Translations under genes and position numbers: made by a program
Shown: one piece after another, positions 46,157 through 57,579 of the stretch
How positions within the stretch are numbered: the stretch's first letter is position 1
How the letters are laid out: each line of letters starts with the position of its first letter
NCBI RefSeq assembly: GCF_000471905.2
Contig: NW_006499912.1
Span: forward strand, 1,840,546 to 1,904,545
Reading direction: 5' to 3'
Source of the DNA: Amborella trichopoda
Lineage: Eukaryota > Streptophyta > Magnoliopsida > Amborellales > Amborellaceae
Length of the DNA: 64,000 nt
The notes under the pieces: generated by a model
The model's database searches: none
Seen by the model: only the letters and a program-made list of their open reading frames with translations
Told to the model about the DNA's origin: nothing

Positions 46157-47574
46157 CCCTATTCTAATTTTGGCTTTTTATTATTTTTAATATTTTGTGG
46201 ATTACTCATTCACACCAATCCGAATCTTGCTATTCAGCTATCCCACATGGATATGCTTTTTCACAACACTTTTTATTTTTTATTTTTTATTTTAATGAAA
46301 CTCACTTCACAAATTTTCTTTTACAAAATCATCCGTATCACCCGCACCCACATATGTCCAACGACCTACCCTCTATTGTACGTCGGTTCCCGTGTATGGA
46401 ACATTTTAACGTCAATCGTACAAAACCATTGACCCAAAGTGATTAACTTGTAAAAGCACGTTGATTATATGTTTACGGGAAAATTACAAAAACTCCCTTG
46501 GACATAATAATCTTTACCGCCCCCTTGAATTTTTTAATCCCAACTTTTACCTTAAAACGTATTTTTTTATAAATACCTCTAAACAAAAAATAGTACAGTT
46601 ATGTAGATCAAAATATGTGTTTTTTTTTTTTTAACACTTCTAACTATCGATCCAGCCATGGTCTTTCTCTTTAGGCTGTTTTTTCGGCATGAGGTGCACT
46701 TTGTTCGACACTTCCAATTGTTGGTTCGACATTGTACTCTCTGCCCGACATAATATGCACACAGTCATGCATAAAGTGCCTTCGGTTTGACAAACATGCA
46801 AAGGGTCAGATAATGTTTTTAACCTGAGTTCAGCACAAGGTGACATCGGTCCGGCACTTAACCTATTAGAATGGGTTGTGGGAGGGGCTAGTCTGGATAC
46901 CTGTCCGATAGTTGTTTATAGTGCGGTCAATTATATTGTTCACGTTATCCAACAGTTGGGTATTGGATTCCAATAATGGTTTTATTGTACCGATCCGAAA
47001 GTTTTTTTTTACCACGGTCGGACGGTTAGCTTCTGGATCGTTGCGCATCCTATCCGGATGTGATGGGGACTGTGGGGGATAAGGTGGAAAAAAAAATTTG
47101 GTTAGAAGGAAAAATGTCTCGAAGTATAAATTGGGGGTATGTGCAATTTTCTTTTACTTTTTTGAACTTTTAAGGGCAATATTATATACTTTTTCGATTA
47201 GGGGAGTTCATATGTGTGGATTAGAGAACTTTTTATAAGATTGTTGTGGGCCAATAATGCGGGAACACGTGCAGAGTTGGGGCATTATAGTAATTTTCAT
47301 CGTCAAGTGGTGGTACGCGATACGTACTGAAAGCGGCAAGAGCAGTGAGTCGTCGCCCACTATTTTGACCAACGCCCGTCAATTCCTGGTGGGCCCCGTG
47401 CTTTTTTAATTTATTTTAATTGTTGTTGAAATCAATTGATCTCTTTTTATTTTTATTTTTATTGGAGCTTCGAAGTCCTTGCCAACTTCCTATATCCTTA
47501 TCAAAAAGTTAATATGCCATTTGTATCCTTACCCACATTTAAATGTAAGTCCTACTCCCTCGGGTGAAACTCAC
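46157..47574. other. intergenic, nothing firm
   Basis: GTCCGACA-type repeat phrases at 46,680-46,860 resemble those at 32.5-32.75 kb. A lone G-box CACGTG lies at ~47,266. I see no gene. Confidence 0.4.
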
Positions 47575-47745
47575 CAAGCATTGGTTTTAGGAACCCTAAA
47601 TTTTGGGGATGGGAGCCCTTCAACTCATAGAGGACTCTTAACTTTTGGGGATGGAAGCTCTTCAACTTGTAGGGGACCCCAAGTTTGGGAGATGGATCCT
47701 CTTCAAGTAATATATGACCCCAAATATTGGGGATGCAACATCTTA
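47575..47745. repeat. ~42-bp tandem repeat, about 3.5 units
   Basis: Units of the form 'aactcatagaggactcttaa' plus 'cttttggggatggaagctct' recur with moderate divergence (ggggatgggagccc / ggggatggaagctc / ggagatggatcctc). Confidence 0.75.
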
Positions 47746-48107
47746 AATTAACCTCAATAATTTTTTTCCTTAGTATTTGAAAAAAAGAATATCTTAAGAT
47801 CAGAGATAGACCATCCAATTTATAGAGTGGAGATTTAAGAGTTAGAGAGCTCAATATTCAAATTTTTTATTTTAAGAGTAATCTAGTGATTCTTAAATAG
47901 TTTCTAAAATTTTAGATTGAAAAAAACCTTCCAATATAGCTTTTTTGATCAATGAAGTAGATGTATGCTGTGGTCTTACTGGAGCATGATATACACTGCT
48001 CGATCATTTTGAAATGAACTCAAGGTTTTTTTACAAGTGAAAAGAAACAAATGACATTTACTCCAATAACGAATTGTCTTATCATTTTCAATAACGAATT
48101 TGTCTAT

Positions 48108-48240
48108 ATCAGGTACACCCAATATGGGTCCGAGTATAGATCCAACATTTGGACCCAAGGGGTCAGGTTTGGGTCCACAACCTTGACCCAAATACTATTT
48201 GGGTTTGGGTTTGGGTCCAGTTGGACCCGACCCGTACCTA
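48108..48240. mobile_element. GGGTC-rich MITE-like segment
   Basis: Runs of GGGTC/GGACC phrases ('tttgggtttgggtttgggtc', 'agttggacccgacccgtacc') bounded by 'caggtacaccc' and 'gggtacct'-like ends. Same composition class as 22,675-22,984. Target duplication not resolved. Confidence 0.4.
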
Positions 48241-48447
48241 TAAACTGTAGAAGATAAAACACTGCAAGGCCTATCCATTTGGGTGTATTAAAAAGTGTAT
48301 ACGATAAGAACTTGTAGTCATTTTTAGCTATTAAACGACAAATCATACAACTTAAAATCTAATGGAGGGCAATTGTGACTTTGTTGCCAATAATATGAGT
48401 ATATGATGGTTAAAAAAAAAGTAAAAAAAGAAAAGAAATAAACTCAT

Positions 48448-48645
48448 AGTGAGGGTAGCAATGGACCCGACCAGACCTAGGACCTGATGTGATAGGTTCG
48501 AGACTCAACATGATAGACCTGGGACCTAACAGGTATGGGTCAAACTTTTAGACTCGACCGGTCGGGTCTGGATCCAAAACCATGCTATTCGGGTCTGGGC
48601 CCGAGTGCAGTCGGACCCGACCTGTTGCCACCAATAGTTAAAATC
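48448..48645. mobile_element. GGGTC-rich hAT-type MITE
   Basis: Left end 'gagggtagcaatggacccga' and right end 'cggacccgacctgttgccac' are good inverted repeats (GGTRRCAA…TTGCCACC). The interior is dense in GGGTC/GACC. A target duplication is uncertain (atagtgag versus atagttaa). Confidence 0.6.
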
Positions 48646-48924
48646 TTGCAAAGAGGAAGGACCTCTATGCAATTATAATCGTTGAAGGGATGTATACCTA
48701 GTGTTCTTATGCTCTCTCTCTAGAGAGGGAAACAAGTAGCACGGGAATAGAGAGAGAAGTAAAGGACAAATAATAGAAGGGGATTTAATAGGGAGGGAGG
48801 GGGGTAAATGTATAGCTTTTAGATTTTGCATAGAGAGTGATGATAGAGAGGGACTACAGAGGCAAATAAAGACAACAAATGGCTAATGGGAAGTTAGTCA
48901 GAGAGGAAAAACGAGACAAGAAAT

Positions 48925-49195
48925 GTAGTAGAGAGAGAGAGAGAGAGAGGAGGGTAGGTTCAGTAGGGAAATTACGAGGAAGACAGTGGGCGGGCGGTCA
49001 GAGAAGAAACATGGCATGAACAGAGAGAGAAAGTGTGTGTGCATGGGAAATCAGCACAAGAAAGGGAAATAGTTGGGTAGTCAGAGAGGGAGAGCTGCAG
49101 GAAAACAAGAGAGAGAGTGAGGAAAGAGAAGAGAGAAGAGAGGAGAGAAGAGAGAAGAGAGAAGAGAAGAGAGAGGAGAGAGAGAGGAGAGAGAG
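48925..49195. repeat. GA-rich tract upstream of the IQM gene
   Basis: (GA)n at 48,929-48,949 and a long GAGAGAAGAGAGGAGA-type tract at 49,105-49,195. It lies 300-550 bp upstream of the proposed TATA box. GA tracts of this kind can bind BPC proteins; that role here is inference. Leu/Ser-rich minus-strand frames across it are low complexity, not genes. Confidence 0.85.
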
Positions 49196-49485
49196 GTGGG
49201 AAATGAAGGGAAGAAATGGGGTGCGTGGTCTTACCCCGTGTTTTGACAGCTTCAAACTTGAACAATATATGCTTTCGAGTCGGATGGTGTGTTGAAGTTA
49301 TCTGGGGTGAGAGACAAGAAAACTTTGGCTCCCTGTGTGTTCCATGGTGGTGAAAGGTGAAATTCAAAATTCAACCTTGTTTTTTGCGTTGTTGAATTCA
49401 TGCCTCTTTGAAGGGACTCAGATTTTCATCGCTTTGAATTGAAAGCAGTTACCATTAATGAATTCATTAAGGGGGTGCCCCCTCC

Positions 49486-49493
49486 TATATAAA
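49486..49493 (+). promoter_or_regulatory. TATA box of the IQM gene
   Basis: TATATAAA sits in a GC-rich context (gccccctcctatataaagg). It is followed ~30 bp later by a plausible start site (CA-rich 'tcctcatagttatccacaca'), then by a short leader and a 5'UTR intron donor at 49,567. Placement relative to the gene makes this a strong candidate core promoter. Confidence 0.7.
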
Positions 49494-49566
49494 GGCCAAG
49501 CATGTTGGACACAGTCCTCATAGTTATCCACACACAGTACATCTTTTGGCCTTGGCTTAGTTGATG

Positions 49567-50494
49567 GTATGGGTTTTTTCTTCTGCTCTCTATGATCTCT
49601 CTCTCTGTTTGGAGTTGCTTCTATGCATTTGTTCTTCTGTTTTGGTTTCCTTGGTTTGTGACTTTGTATTCCTGTTTCTTCTTTTCATTCTTCTCTCTCT
49701 AACTATCTTTCTCTCTTGTTTGGGTTGATGGAAATGTTATCTCTGTGTATACTCTGTTTAATTTGAGGCGGGTTTTTGCTTGGATACCTTGTTAGGATTT
49801 CGAAATCACAGAAGACCCTTTTGTTTTCCTCTTTCTTGTGTGTCCTTTTTCTATTTGGGTTTTGATAGTATTGAAGAAACAAGAAACAAATTTTGCTGTT
49901 TTCTTGATGTTGAAAAACTCAAGTGGTTCTTCAAATGGGTCTTTGAAGTTTGAAAAAATGTCTGGTGAATCATTCACGAAGCTCTTAATTTGCTGTTTTC
50001 TTTATCTACTCAGTTTGTTCCATTTATACCTGACTTATGAGTTATGATCTTGCTTGTTCAATCTCAATATGGTCCTGCTCTTTCCATTTTCCTTGCCACT
50101 TTCTCCATTAATCTTTGCTCAATTAGTCGAAATGCGCCTCTGCTTCATTTATGCTAATTTAAAGACCTTCCATAATTGCAAAATTTTTTTTTTTTTTAAG
50201 TTTAACATATTTCCATTTTCACTGCTGAACTCTTGAAAATGTTCTCTTTTGATGTTTTACCATCCTACAAATGCAAAATATGTAATCCTTATTATGTTGT
50301 ATTATTTGCTTTTTATTCTCTTCAGACTTTAGCTATTGTTGACCTGACTCATATATTCATATCATAGATATCTTGCATAAGCAAAATATCTACTTTTCCT
50401 TTGTCTTTTACAAAAATAAAAGAGCATTGTACATCTACGCTTAGCCATAAACGCTGGAAAATTAATTTTAATGGTTCTCTGTTCCTTCTTTCAG
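49567..50494 (+). other. probable 5'UTR intron of the IQM gene
   Basis: The donor 'gatg|gtatgg' and acceptor 'ttctttcag|gttcc' bracket 928 bp of T-rich sequence typical of plant introns, between the TATA box and the start codon. A leader intron just upstream of the ATG exon is common in plant signalling genes. Inferred from splice signals only. Confidence 0.6.
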
Positions 50495-50595
50495 GTTCCT
50501 CCCCTTCATCGCTTTGTAGAAACGAAAAGCCAAGAGCCTAGGAATCTATTTATCTGAAAATTAGAAAAAACCATTTTTTCTCTGCTGATACTTTG

Positions 50596-53500
50596 ATGGG
50601 TCAATCTCTTTCATCATTCCCTTCACTCTGGGGAGAAGATTTGGAAGCGTACAGAGATAGAATCAGGGACTCAACCAATAACATCGAGACTGTAATACTG
50701 AGATCAATCAGTTTTGATGGAGAAGAAGTAGAAACCAGCGTTAGGTCACTTAGCTTTAAAAGAGGTGATCCTAAGAGCATTTTGAGATCAGTTGGGTCAG
50801 GGAAAATGGTTCTTCAAGAATCATTAAGCTCCAAGAAATGGGACTCTGAGAATTTGAAGCTTGAAACTGCCATTTCATTTAAGGGTCCAGGTTTGGAAGA
50901 GGAGAGAGCTGGTGGGTCTATTAGTTTTGGAGATAAAGAAAATAACCAAGCATCTCCATTAAAACCCAGTAATAGCATCAAGGAATCCTCTCTCAGGCCC
51001 CTAAATTTTGGAAATAAAGAAAATAACCAAGCATCTCCATTAAGACCCAGTAATAGCATCAAGGAATCCTCTCCCAGGCTCCTAAACGAAAGGGATGCAG
51101 CAGCCGTTAAGCTTCAAAAGGTATACAAGAGTTACCGGACGCGAAGAAATCTTGCAGATTGTGCCGTCGTTGTTGAGGAGCTCTGGTTTGTCTCTCTCTC
51201 TCTCTCTCCACAGTTTTTTGTCTTGATCTCCCTCTCTCTCTCTCGCTACATATTGTCTTCTCTGTTTCCAATTTCTCCCTTGTTTATTTCAGAGTTCAAC
51301 AAATTAAGGTTTTCAAGTTTTGATTCTGTTGGTCTAATAGTCTTGTGACCAGTCTTTCTCTGAATTTCTTAGTCATATCTTTTTATCTATTGCCATGAAA
51401 TAATGAAGGGTTTGAACTTTTGATGCTAGTGGTCTAAAGTTTGACCCCTCTCTCTCTCTCTCTCTCTCTCCATGCCCCCCCCCCCAAAACCCCCTCACAC
51501 ACTACCATCCCCCCCTCCCCACAAAAAAGATGTTCTTCTATTCCTGTTTTCTAATCCTTGGATGTATATGTGGAATTTAGAAAGTGGGGTTAAAATTCTA
51601 AGATTTACTTTAATGGTAGTCTAACAATCTATATAATTTTTGTGGTCAGGTGGAAGGCACTAGATTCTGCAGTTCTAGAGAGGAGCTCTGTGACCTTTTT
51701 TGATATAACAAAACCAGAGTCCGCTATTTCTCGGTGGTCCCGAGCAAGACTAAGAGCAGCCAAGGTAGGCTATATACTCTTTGATTCAAGTTATTCAATA
51801 TACTGTGTTGACATAAATTTATTGCTTATTAATAAATAAAATTTTAAACTTAGTAAACTACACCTATAAAACAAATTTAAAATATCTTCTATGGATATGC
51901 AGAACCATGTATCTATAGATCGTTAGTAGCATATTCCAAAGTTTCAATCTTTTTATTTCAATAGGTCTGAATTTTCTGATATGAGGTTCGGTGTTCATAC
52001 AGGTTGGGAAGGGTTTATCGAAGGATGAAAAAGCACAAAAGCTAGCTTTGCAACACTGGCTTGAGGCGGTATGTTCCAATCTAGTGAAACACTTATCAGT
52101 AAATCTGCTATTGCGAGAAATGTGATGGATGCTGCACCAAGTTATACATAGCAATGCAAATTTCGATATTGCTTCATCTCCGATCTACCTATTTATCTAT
52201 ACCTGCACATATGCCTATGTATCACTATGTCTTCTACATGTACACACACCCACACACAGGTAGTCATAGGAAACTTGAGATTATCCTTTCTGGCAACGAT
52301 CACCATATTATGATATGGCCTTAATTGAGTAGTATGGTTGAGCGGTTTGGGTTTCCCTGGTGGATTAGTACTTTCTGTGATTGGTGTCTTTTGATAAAGT
52401 ATTTTATGCAATAATGGGATGCAATGAACATACTTTTTGTATTGTGTTTCTGAAAACCTCACACATCGTTTTCTTTCTTCTTGCAGATTGATGCTCGCCA
52501 TCGTTATGGACATAATCTGCACTTTTATTATGACATGTGGTATGAAAGTGCAAGTTGCCAACCCTTCTTCTACTGGTAAGCCATCCTTTGCAAAACTTCT
52601 ATTATTTATTGTGGAAGAATAGTAATATATATATATATATATATAAACAAATCGCTATACATTTCAGATTTAGTTTATTTTTCTGAAATAAATTGGGATC
52701 ACAGGTTGGATGTTGGTGATGGGAAAGAGGTAAATCTTGCTAAGTGCCCTAGGTGTGATCTTAATCGTCAATGCATCCAATATCTGGGCCCGGTGAGTCG
52801 CCGATTTCTAAGAATTCCTGATGTTATCTTGAGATCACAAATTATGGGTTTTTATTGTTCTTAAAGACCAGCAATTTTGTACTTACTCCTGTTTTGCTTT
52901 TCTTTGGTCATGCAGAAAGAAAGGGAAGCATATGAGGTGATTGTAGACAATGGGAGGCTTGTGTATAGGCAAAGTAGGATTATTTTGGACACAACTGAAG
53001 GGACTAAAGGGTCAAAATGGATTTTTGTCCTGAGCACATCGAGGAACTTATACGTGGGGCAGGTGAATTCTCAGACCAATAGTTTTTCATTTTGTAAGAT
53101 CTAATGTGAAAGTAAAATCCTTGCTAATTGCAAGATCTAATGTGAAAGTAAAATCCTTGCTAAGGGGAAAGTAAAAGTTTTTTCTTGCTTTTGAACTTTA
53201 CTATTTTCCTCTTCAAACAGCAAATAATCTCTCTTCTCTCTCTCTCTCTATCTATATTTACTTTAGTAACAATTCTTCATTTGTCGTACTTGCAGAAGAA
53301 GAAAGGCTCATTTCAACATTCTAGTTTTTTGGCTGGGGGAGCTACATCAGCAGCCGGAAGATTAATTTCTGAAAAAGGAATTCTCAAAGTGAGTACTATA
53401 TCGTGTTATCTAATCACTTCTGTCAAAAGATCTCTCTCTCTCCTCTTCTCTTCTCTGCTTCAAGAACTAGCGGCACACGTCATTAGAAAATCTGAAAAGT

Positions 53501-54533
53501 GAATGCTCCGTTAGCATATTTACCCCAATAAACAATAGAATAATATTGCTAATAACTGTTGTTTTCTGCAGGCCATATGGCCATATAGTGGTCACTACCT
53601 CCCAACTGAGGAGAACTTTAAAGAGTTTGTCACCTTTCTCAAGGAGAATAATATCGACCTCACCGATGTCAAGGTACCCACTTCTTCCCTTTCGATTTAT
53701 GTACTAATGATCTTATCTAATCAATATCTAGTTGCAATCCGGCCTTACTACAATGGAAAACAAATATCAATTTTTACTGGTTCTTGGGTCATAACAATGA
53801 CTTGCAATTTCAATAATGACTGAAGGACCCTCTACATAGCTTTATACAGGATAAATGACTTTCAAGTAGCGAGTTTGGGTTTCGCCGTCGATTAGGTCAT
53901 GATGTCATACAAATTGTTTTACAATAGAAACAGACCTTAATTATGAAATACAATATTCAATATGCAGTCATCTAAAAAACCTTAGGAGAACTGATCAACA
54001 TTTTCACTTTTCGCATTTGAATCTCACTCGTTGCATCTTTATCTTGATTCTTACAGACAAGCGCAATGGACGATGACAACCCAAGCGAGACATCAAAATC
54101 CGAGAAGGCTGAGGCTCTTGCTTCTGAGGTCTCAGTGTCAGCTGCTATGGTCGTTGATAACCAAAACATGGAATCCTCCACAACCAAGAAACCCAAAGAA
54201 GAGAAGGATGATACATTAGAGGAGGCCGAGGTAGAGGCTGCACCATGTCCTCTTGGAAACCGTCTATCATCTAAGTGGACAACTGGAGCTGGTCCACGTA
54301 TTGGGTGTGTTAGGGACTATCCAATAGAGCTCCAATTTAGGGCATTGGAGAAGGTTAACCTTAGCCCTAGGACCATCCCTTCACCCTTTGGCCAACATCA
54401 AGGGCCTATTCCTTCGCCACGCCCTAGCCCTAGGGTAAGGCTATCCCCTAGGCTATGTGGGGTACCCCTTCCGAGCCCTGTGCCCAGACCACCCACCAAA
54501 CTAAGTCTCCCTACAATTGGAAGGAAACTTTGA
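50596..54533 (+). CDS. IQ motif-containing calmodulin-binding protein, IQM family
   Basis: Nine coding exons with GT-AG introns: 50596-51185, 51650-51764, 52003-52068, 52487-52575, 52705-52792, 52916-53062, 53296-53388, 53572-53673, 54057-54533; 588 residues. The start is the ATG giving MGQSLSS; the TTG three bases upstream is not a plausible plant start. The IQ motif at ~170-186 ([17 protein letters not shown]) binds calmodulin, typically without calcium. It leads into the IQM core: [155 protein letters not shown]. The C-terminus has [17 protein letters not shown] and [15 protein letters not shown], then a Pro/Ser/Arg tail. The N-terminus ([17 protein letters not shown]) resembles Arabidopsis IQM1-type proteins, which act in stress and stomatal signalling; IQM1 is reported to bind catalase 2. 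Residues ~110-163 hold a duplicated 27-residue block. Confidence 0.95.
50925..51086 (+). repeat. 81-bp in-frame tandem duplication in IQM exon 1
   Basis: Two 81-bp units (50,925-51,005 and 51,006-51,086) encode near-identical 27-residue blocks, each containing KENNQASPL and PSNSIKESS. The units differ at only a few bases, so the duplication is recent. It lies just upstream of the IQ motif and keeps frame. Confidence 0.95.
53097..53163. repeat. 36-bp tandem duplication in IQM intron 6
   Basis: 'agatctaatgtgaaagtaaa' plus 'atccttgctaa' occurs twice at a 36-bp period within the intron between 53,062 and 53,296. It does not touch splice sites. Confidence 0.9.
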
Positions 54534-56169
54534 GCATTAGGCCTTGGAACCACCCCTGGGGCCAAATCCTTCATTTCGCTCCATGTCATAGGGTAAGGTC
54601 ATCCCCTAGTCTCTTAAAGGTATCCCTAACCATAGGGTCTCCATGAACTAAAGCTCCCTGCAATTGGAAAGAAGATTGCTCCAGTTTTGGTTCGTTTTCT
54701 AGGCCTTGGGTATTTTTTATTGGTTTGCAATTGTTATGTTTTATTGGGGAATTGGGACACAACCTTTGTTTCCCATTGGGATTTAGATTTTTTCATTTTT
54801 CTTTTGCTGGGAATAACCATTCTTTAGTTTAATAGTTGACTACGATGAAATTTTTTTTTTTTTTTCCTGTTGTGAAGAATAACCATTCTTTTCTTAATTT
54901 CATTGTACAAAGCGGCTGTGTATCATGAGAAGATTCATGTGAAGAAAATGATTCATTAATTGCAAGATAGTACCTCATTTTTATCGATCTTGAATCACAT
55001 TTTAAAGCTTCAGTTCATATCTTAAGATGGTATGGCCATGTATTCTGATCAAATTATTGCTGAATATTACTTTTGTTTAATCATAATCATATTGTAAAAC
55101 TTTGTAGCACCCAAAGAGTTAGCGTATAAGAGGGTATTCTGATAATTATTTTTTGGGTAAATTCTCATTACGAAAACTATTGAAAACTTTCAATAATTGA
55201 GGAAATATCAAGCTAGAAGTTGTCCAAAAAAAGACATCATATTTGAGTTAAACTAAAATAAAAATCAGAGTATGAGCTCTCCATATTTTTGCATAACCAA
55301 CCTAGATATTATTACTATCCATTGGTTCTTTGCCTTGGTTTCCTTCTCCATGAAAATGCAGGACCATCCAATTCCCTCTTTTCAGTCCAGCACTGATCAT
55401 AGTATACGGAACTTGTAAGGTGCTTCCACCATCAACTAAGTTGTTTCCCAAAATGCTAAAATGAAAATCATAATACCAAGTTGTTTTGAGGTGCTTTCAG
55501 AATGTACCAAGGCATGTTGCCATAAACAAGGGAAACACTTGAAAATATTGTTCTCAACAACTAGGTGTTTGCACCATTGCATTAAGGGATCTACCATTCA
55601 GCAAGGGGACACTATCCCTACCTGTTACAATATTACGCACCTCATGCAAGAGCAAAGGTCCCTTGGGGTTAATTTGTGTTTTGCCCCCCTCAAGGTGAAT
55701 TAAGATTTTATGTACATTTCATTTTTTGCATTTTATGTGCAAGGTAATAAAACCCTTACAAGGTCCTAACAGTTTCTTATACAAAAATGAGTAGTTCTTG
55801 CAATTTATTTGCGAGCAACATGCCCCTCTAATAAATAGGGAAAACAACTAAGTCCTAAACAAAACTGGTAGTCATGAGGGTAATCTCCATCCATTTTACT
55901 GTTTGATGGTGAGGGAGAGAGGGATCAACCATTTAGACATTGGAGTATTATCATTTGTTGGTGGTTCCCACTGTCTTACTAAGCTTTGATTGGATGGTGA
56001 TGACTATCATGACTGACAATTTCCGAATATTCATGGCACGTGAGGAGTACCATATGGCACTGCATCTCAAGTTCGACTCCTCATACTACCCATATCACTG
56101 ATCTATGGGTTCAAATTGTATATTTGGATCATTTAGCCCAAAAATTTGTACATTACATTACAAAGCATA
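54534..56169. other. 3' flank of the IQM gene and spacer
   Basis: The first ~300 bp should include the 3'UTR; no single poly(A) signal stands out. Beyond it the sequence is AT-rich. A tRNA-like B-box phrase at ~56,085 was rejected. No gene was recognised. Confidence 0.45.
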
Positions 56170-56480
56170 GTGAGGTATAAGGTTGGCAATGGACTGGGCA
56201 GCCTAGCTCGACCCTGAAAAACTATGATTTGGGCCACAAAATATAGCTTGAGGGCTAGGCTACCTCGGCTTGAGGGTTGGGCCCTGTTGGTCTTGGGATA
56301 GGGGTGGGTTGGACCAACCCCTTTTCCCTTATTTTGCTCCTTATATTTCCTTTTGAGTTTACTAGGCCCCATTTAGATTGGGTCAAGGCTAGGCTTGGTC
56401 AGAACCGGGCTGGCTTATTGAGAGACCAGGATCGGGGCTGGCCCCATTCAAGCCTTGGCCTGTTGCCAGCCGTTGTAAAA
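56170..56480. mobile_element. GGGCC-rich MITE
   Basis: Starts 'gaggtataaggttggcaatg' and ends 'ggcctgttgccagccgttg', inverted TTGGCAA/TTGCCA ends, with GGGCT/GGCCC-rich flanks and a T-rich middle. Same design as the other GGGTC/GGGCC elements. Target duplication not resolved. Confidence 0.5.
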
Positions 56481-57119
56481 TGAATATGTATGACCTAAAT
56501 TATTCTCATATCTTATTTGATTCCTCCTAATATCAAATTTGGGATTTTTTTTTTTAGCTCAAAATTCCCTGGATGTGAAATTGATTTTGGGAACTTTTGT
56601 GATTAAAATCAATGTTTCCATTCAAATATTATTCTCTGACAAATGTGATCTTATAGTTTTAGGCAATCATTTCTAAGGAGGAGTTGACCCCGTGGGTGCC
56701 AAGACCAATATGGACCCGTGGGTTCATAGAATACTTTCTTTCTACACCGCAGTTTGTTTTTTCACAAGGTGAATGGGCTCTTCCCTTTGTTCCTCAACGA
56801 CCATTCAAAAATAAAATTACAAAATGTAAATTATAATTTGAATTAGAAACCATATCGTTTGCAATAGCTAAATATACACAAAATGAGAATATAACTACAT
56901 GGGAAAAAGGAAATACCTCAATAGCTATTAAAGAAGATGAAACAATTGTCTCAAAAATTTAAAACGAAGAAAAATAAAAGAGCTAAACAGGTAAAAAGAT
57001 CCAAAAAAAAAAAATCGCATGCTCGGGGGAGCATAATGTCCAACAACTACCTCGGCAGAAGAGTAATTGGTGAGAATTTTTTTTTTTGTCAGAATTCCGA
57101 AACTTTGGATTTCATCTAA
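56481..57119. other. intergenic, nothing recognised
   Basis: No gene or clear repeat. The Lys-rich frame at 56,937-57,119 is an A-run by-product. Confidence 0.45.
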
Positions 57120-57375
57120 GTATCATCATGATTATTTCAAGGAAAGAGGTTTAGATTTTCAGTTTTTGAACACGCAGATCTTGCTTCCCAAAACTTGAAT
57201 GGTTCTTGTTCAATCATGAGATGTCAATATTTTTGAGGCACATACTTCATGAAAAAAGCTTGGATTTTTTTTCAGCATTTGACATTGGTTATTAGGTTAT
57301 AGAGGCTACATCCCCAAAATTATGGGGGTAGAAAAATATTCCTAACATGAGTTTTACCCGGAGGTAGCAAATGAT
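57120..57375 (+). repeat. dispersed repeat family B, copy 3
   Basis: 'tcagtttttgaacacgcaga', 'aaaacttgaatggttcttgt', 'atccccaaaattatgggggt' and 'gagttttacccggaggtagc' follow the order of copies 1 and 2. Confidence 0.45.
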
Positions 57376-57579
57376 CAGTCAGTATGATTTTGTGGGAAAA
57401 ACAAATCTATTTTACTTAATTAGGTATAGTGTAGATAGGATTCTTGTTCCTTGACTTGAGAGAACCTGGAATATAGGACCGTAGATATCGATAAAAAGTA
57501 AAGAAAATTTTCAATATATATCTAAGAACCACCGATTTTCAATTATTCACCATGACTTTTTTCAAAGGGTTTTTTCAAA

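Noticed and set aside
48972-49367. Leu/Ser-rich 131-residue protein on the minus strand
   Set aside because: It reads through the GA-rich tract upstream of the IQM gene; composition and position mark it as a by-product.
50593-50595. TTG as IQM start codon
   Set aside because: The next codon is an ATG giving MGQSLSS, consistent with IQM relatives; plants rarely use TTG.
56040-56110. tRNA-like B-box phrase (aagttcgactcctcat)
   Set aside because: No acceptor or anticodon stem could be found; treated as chance or a very old SINE scrap.
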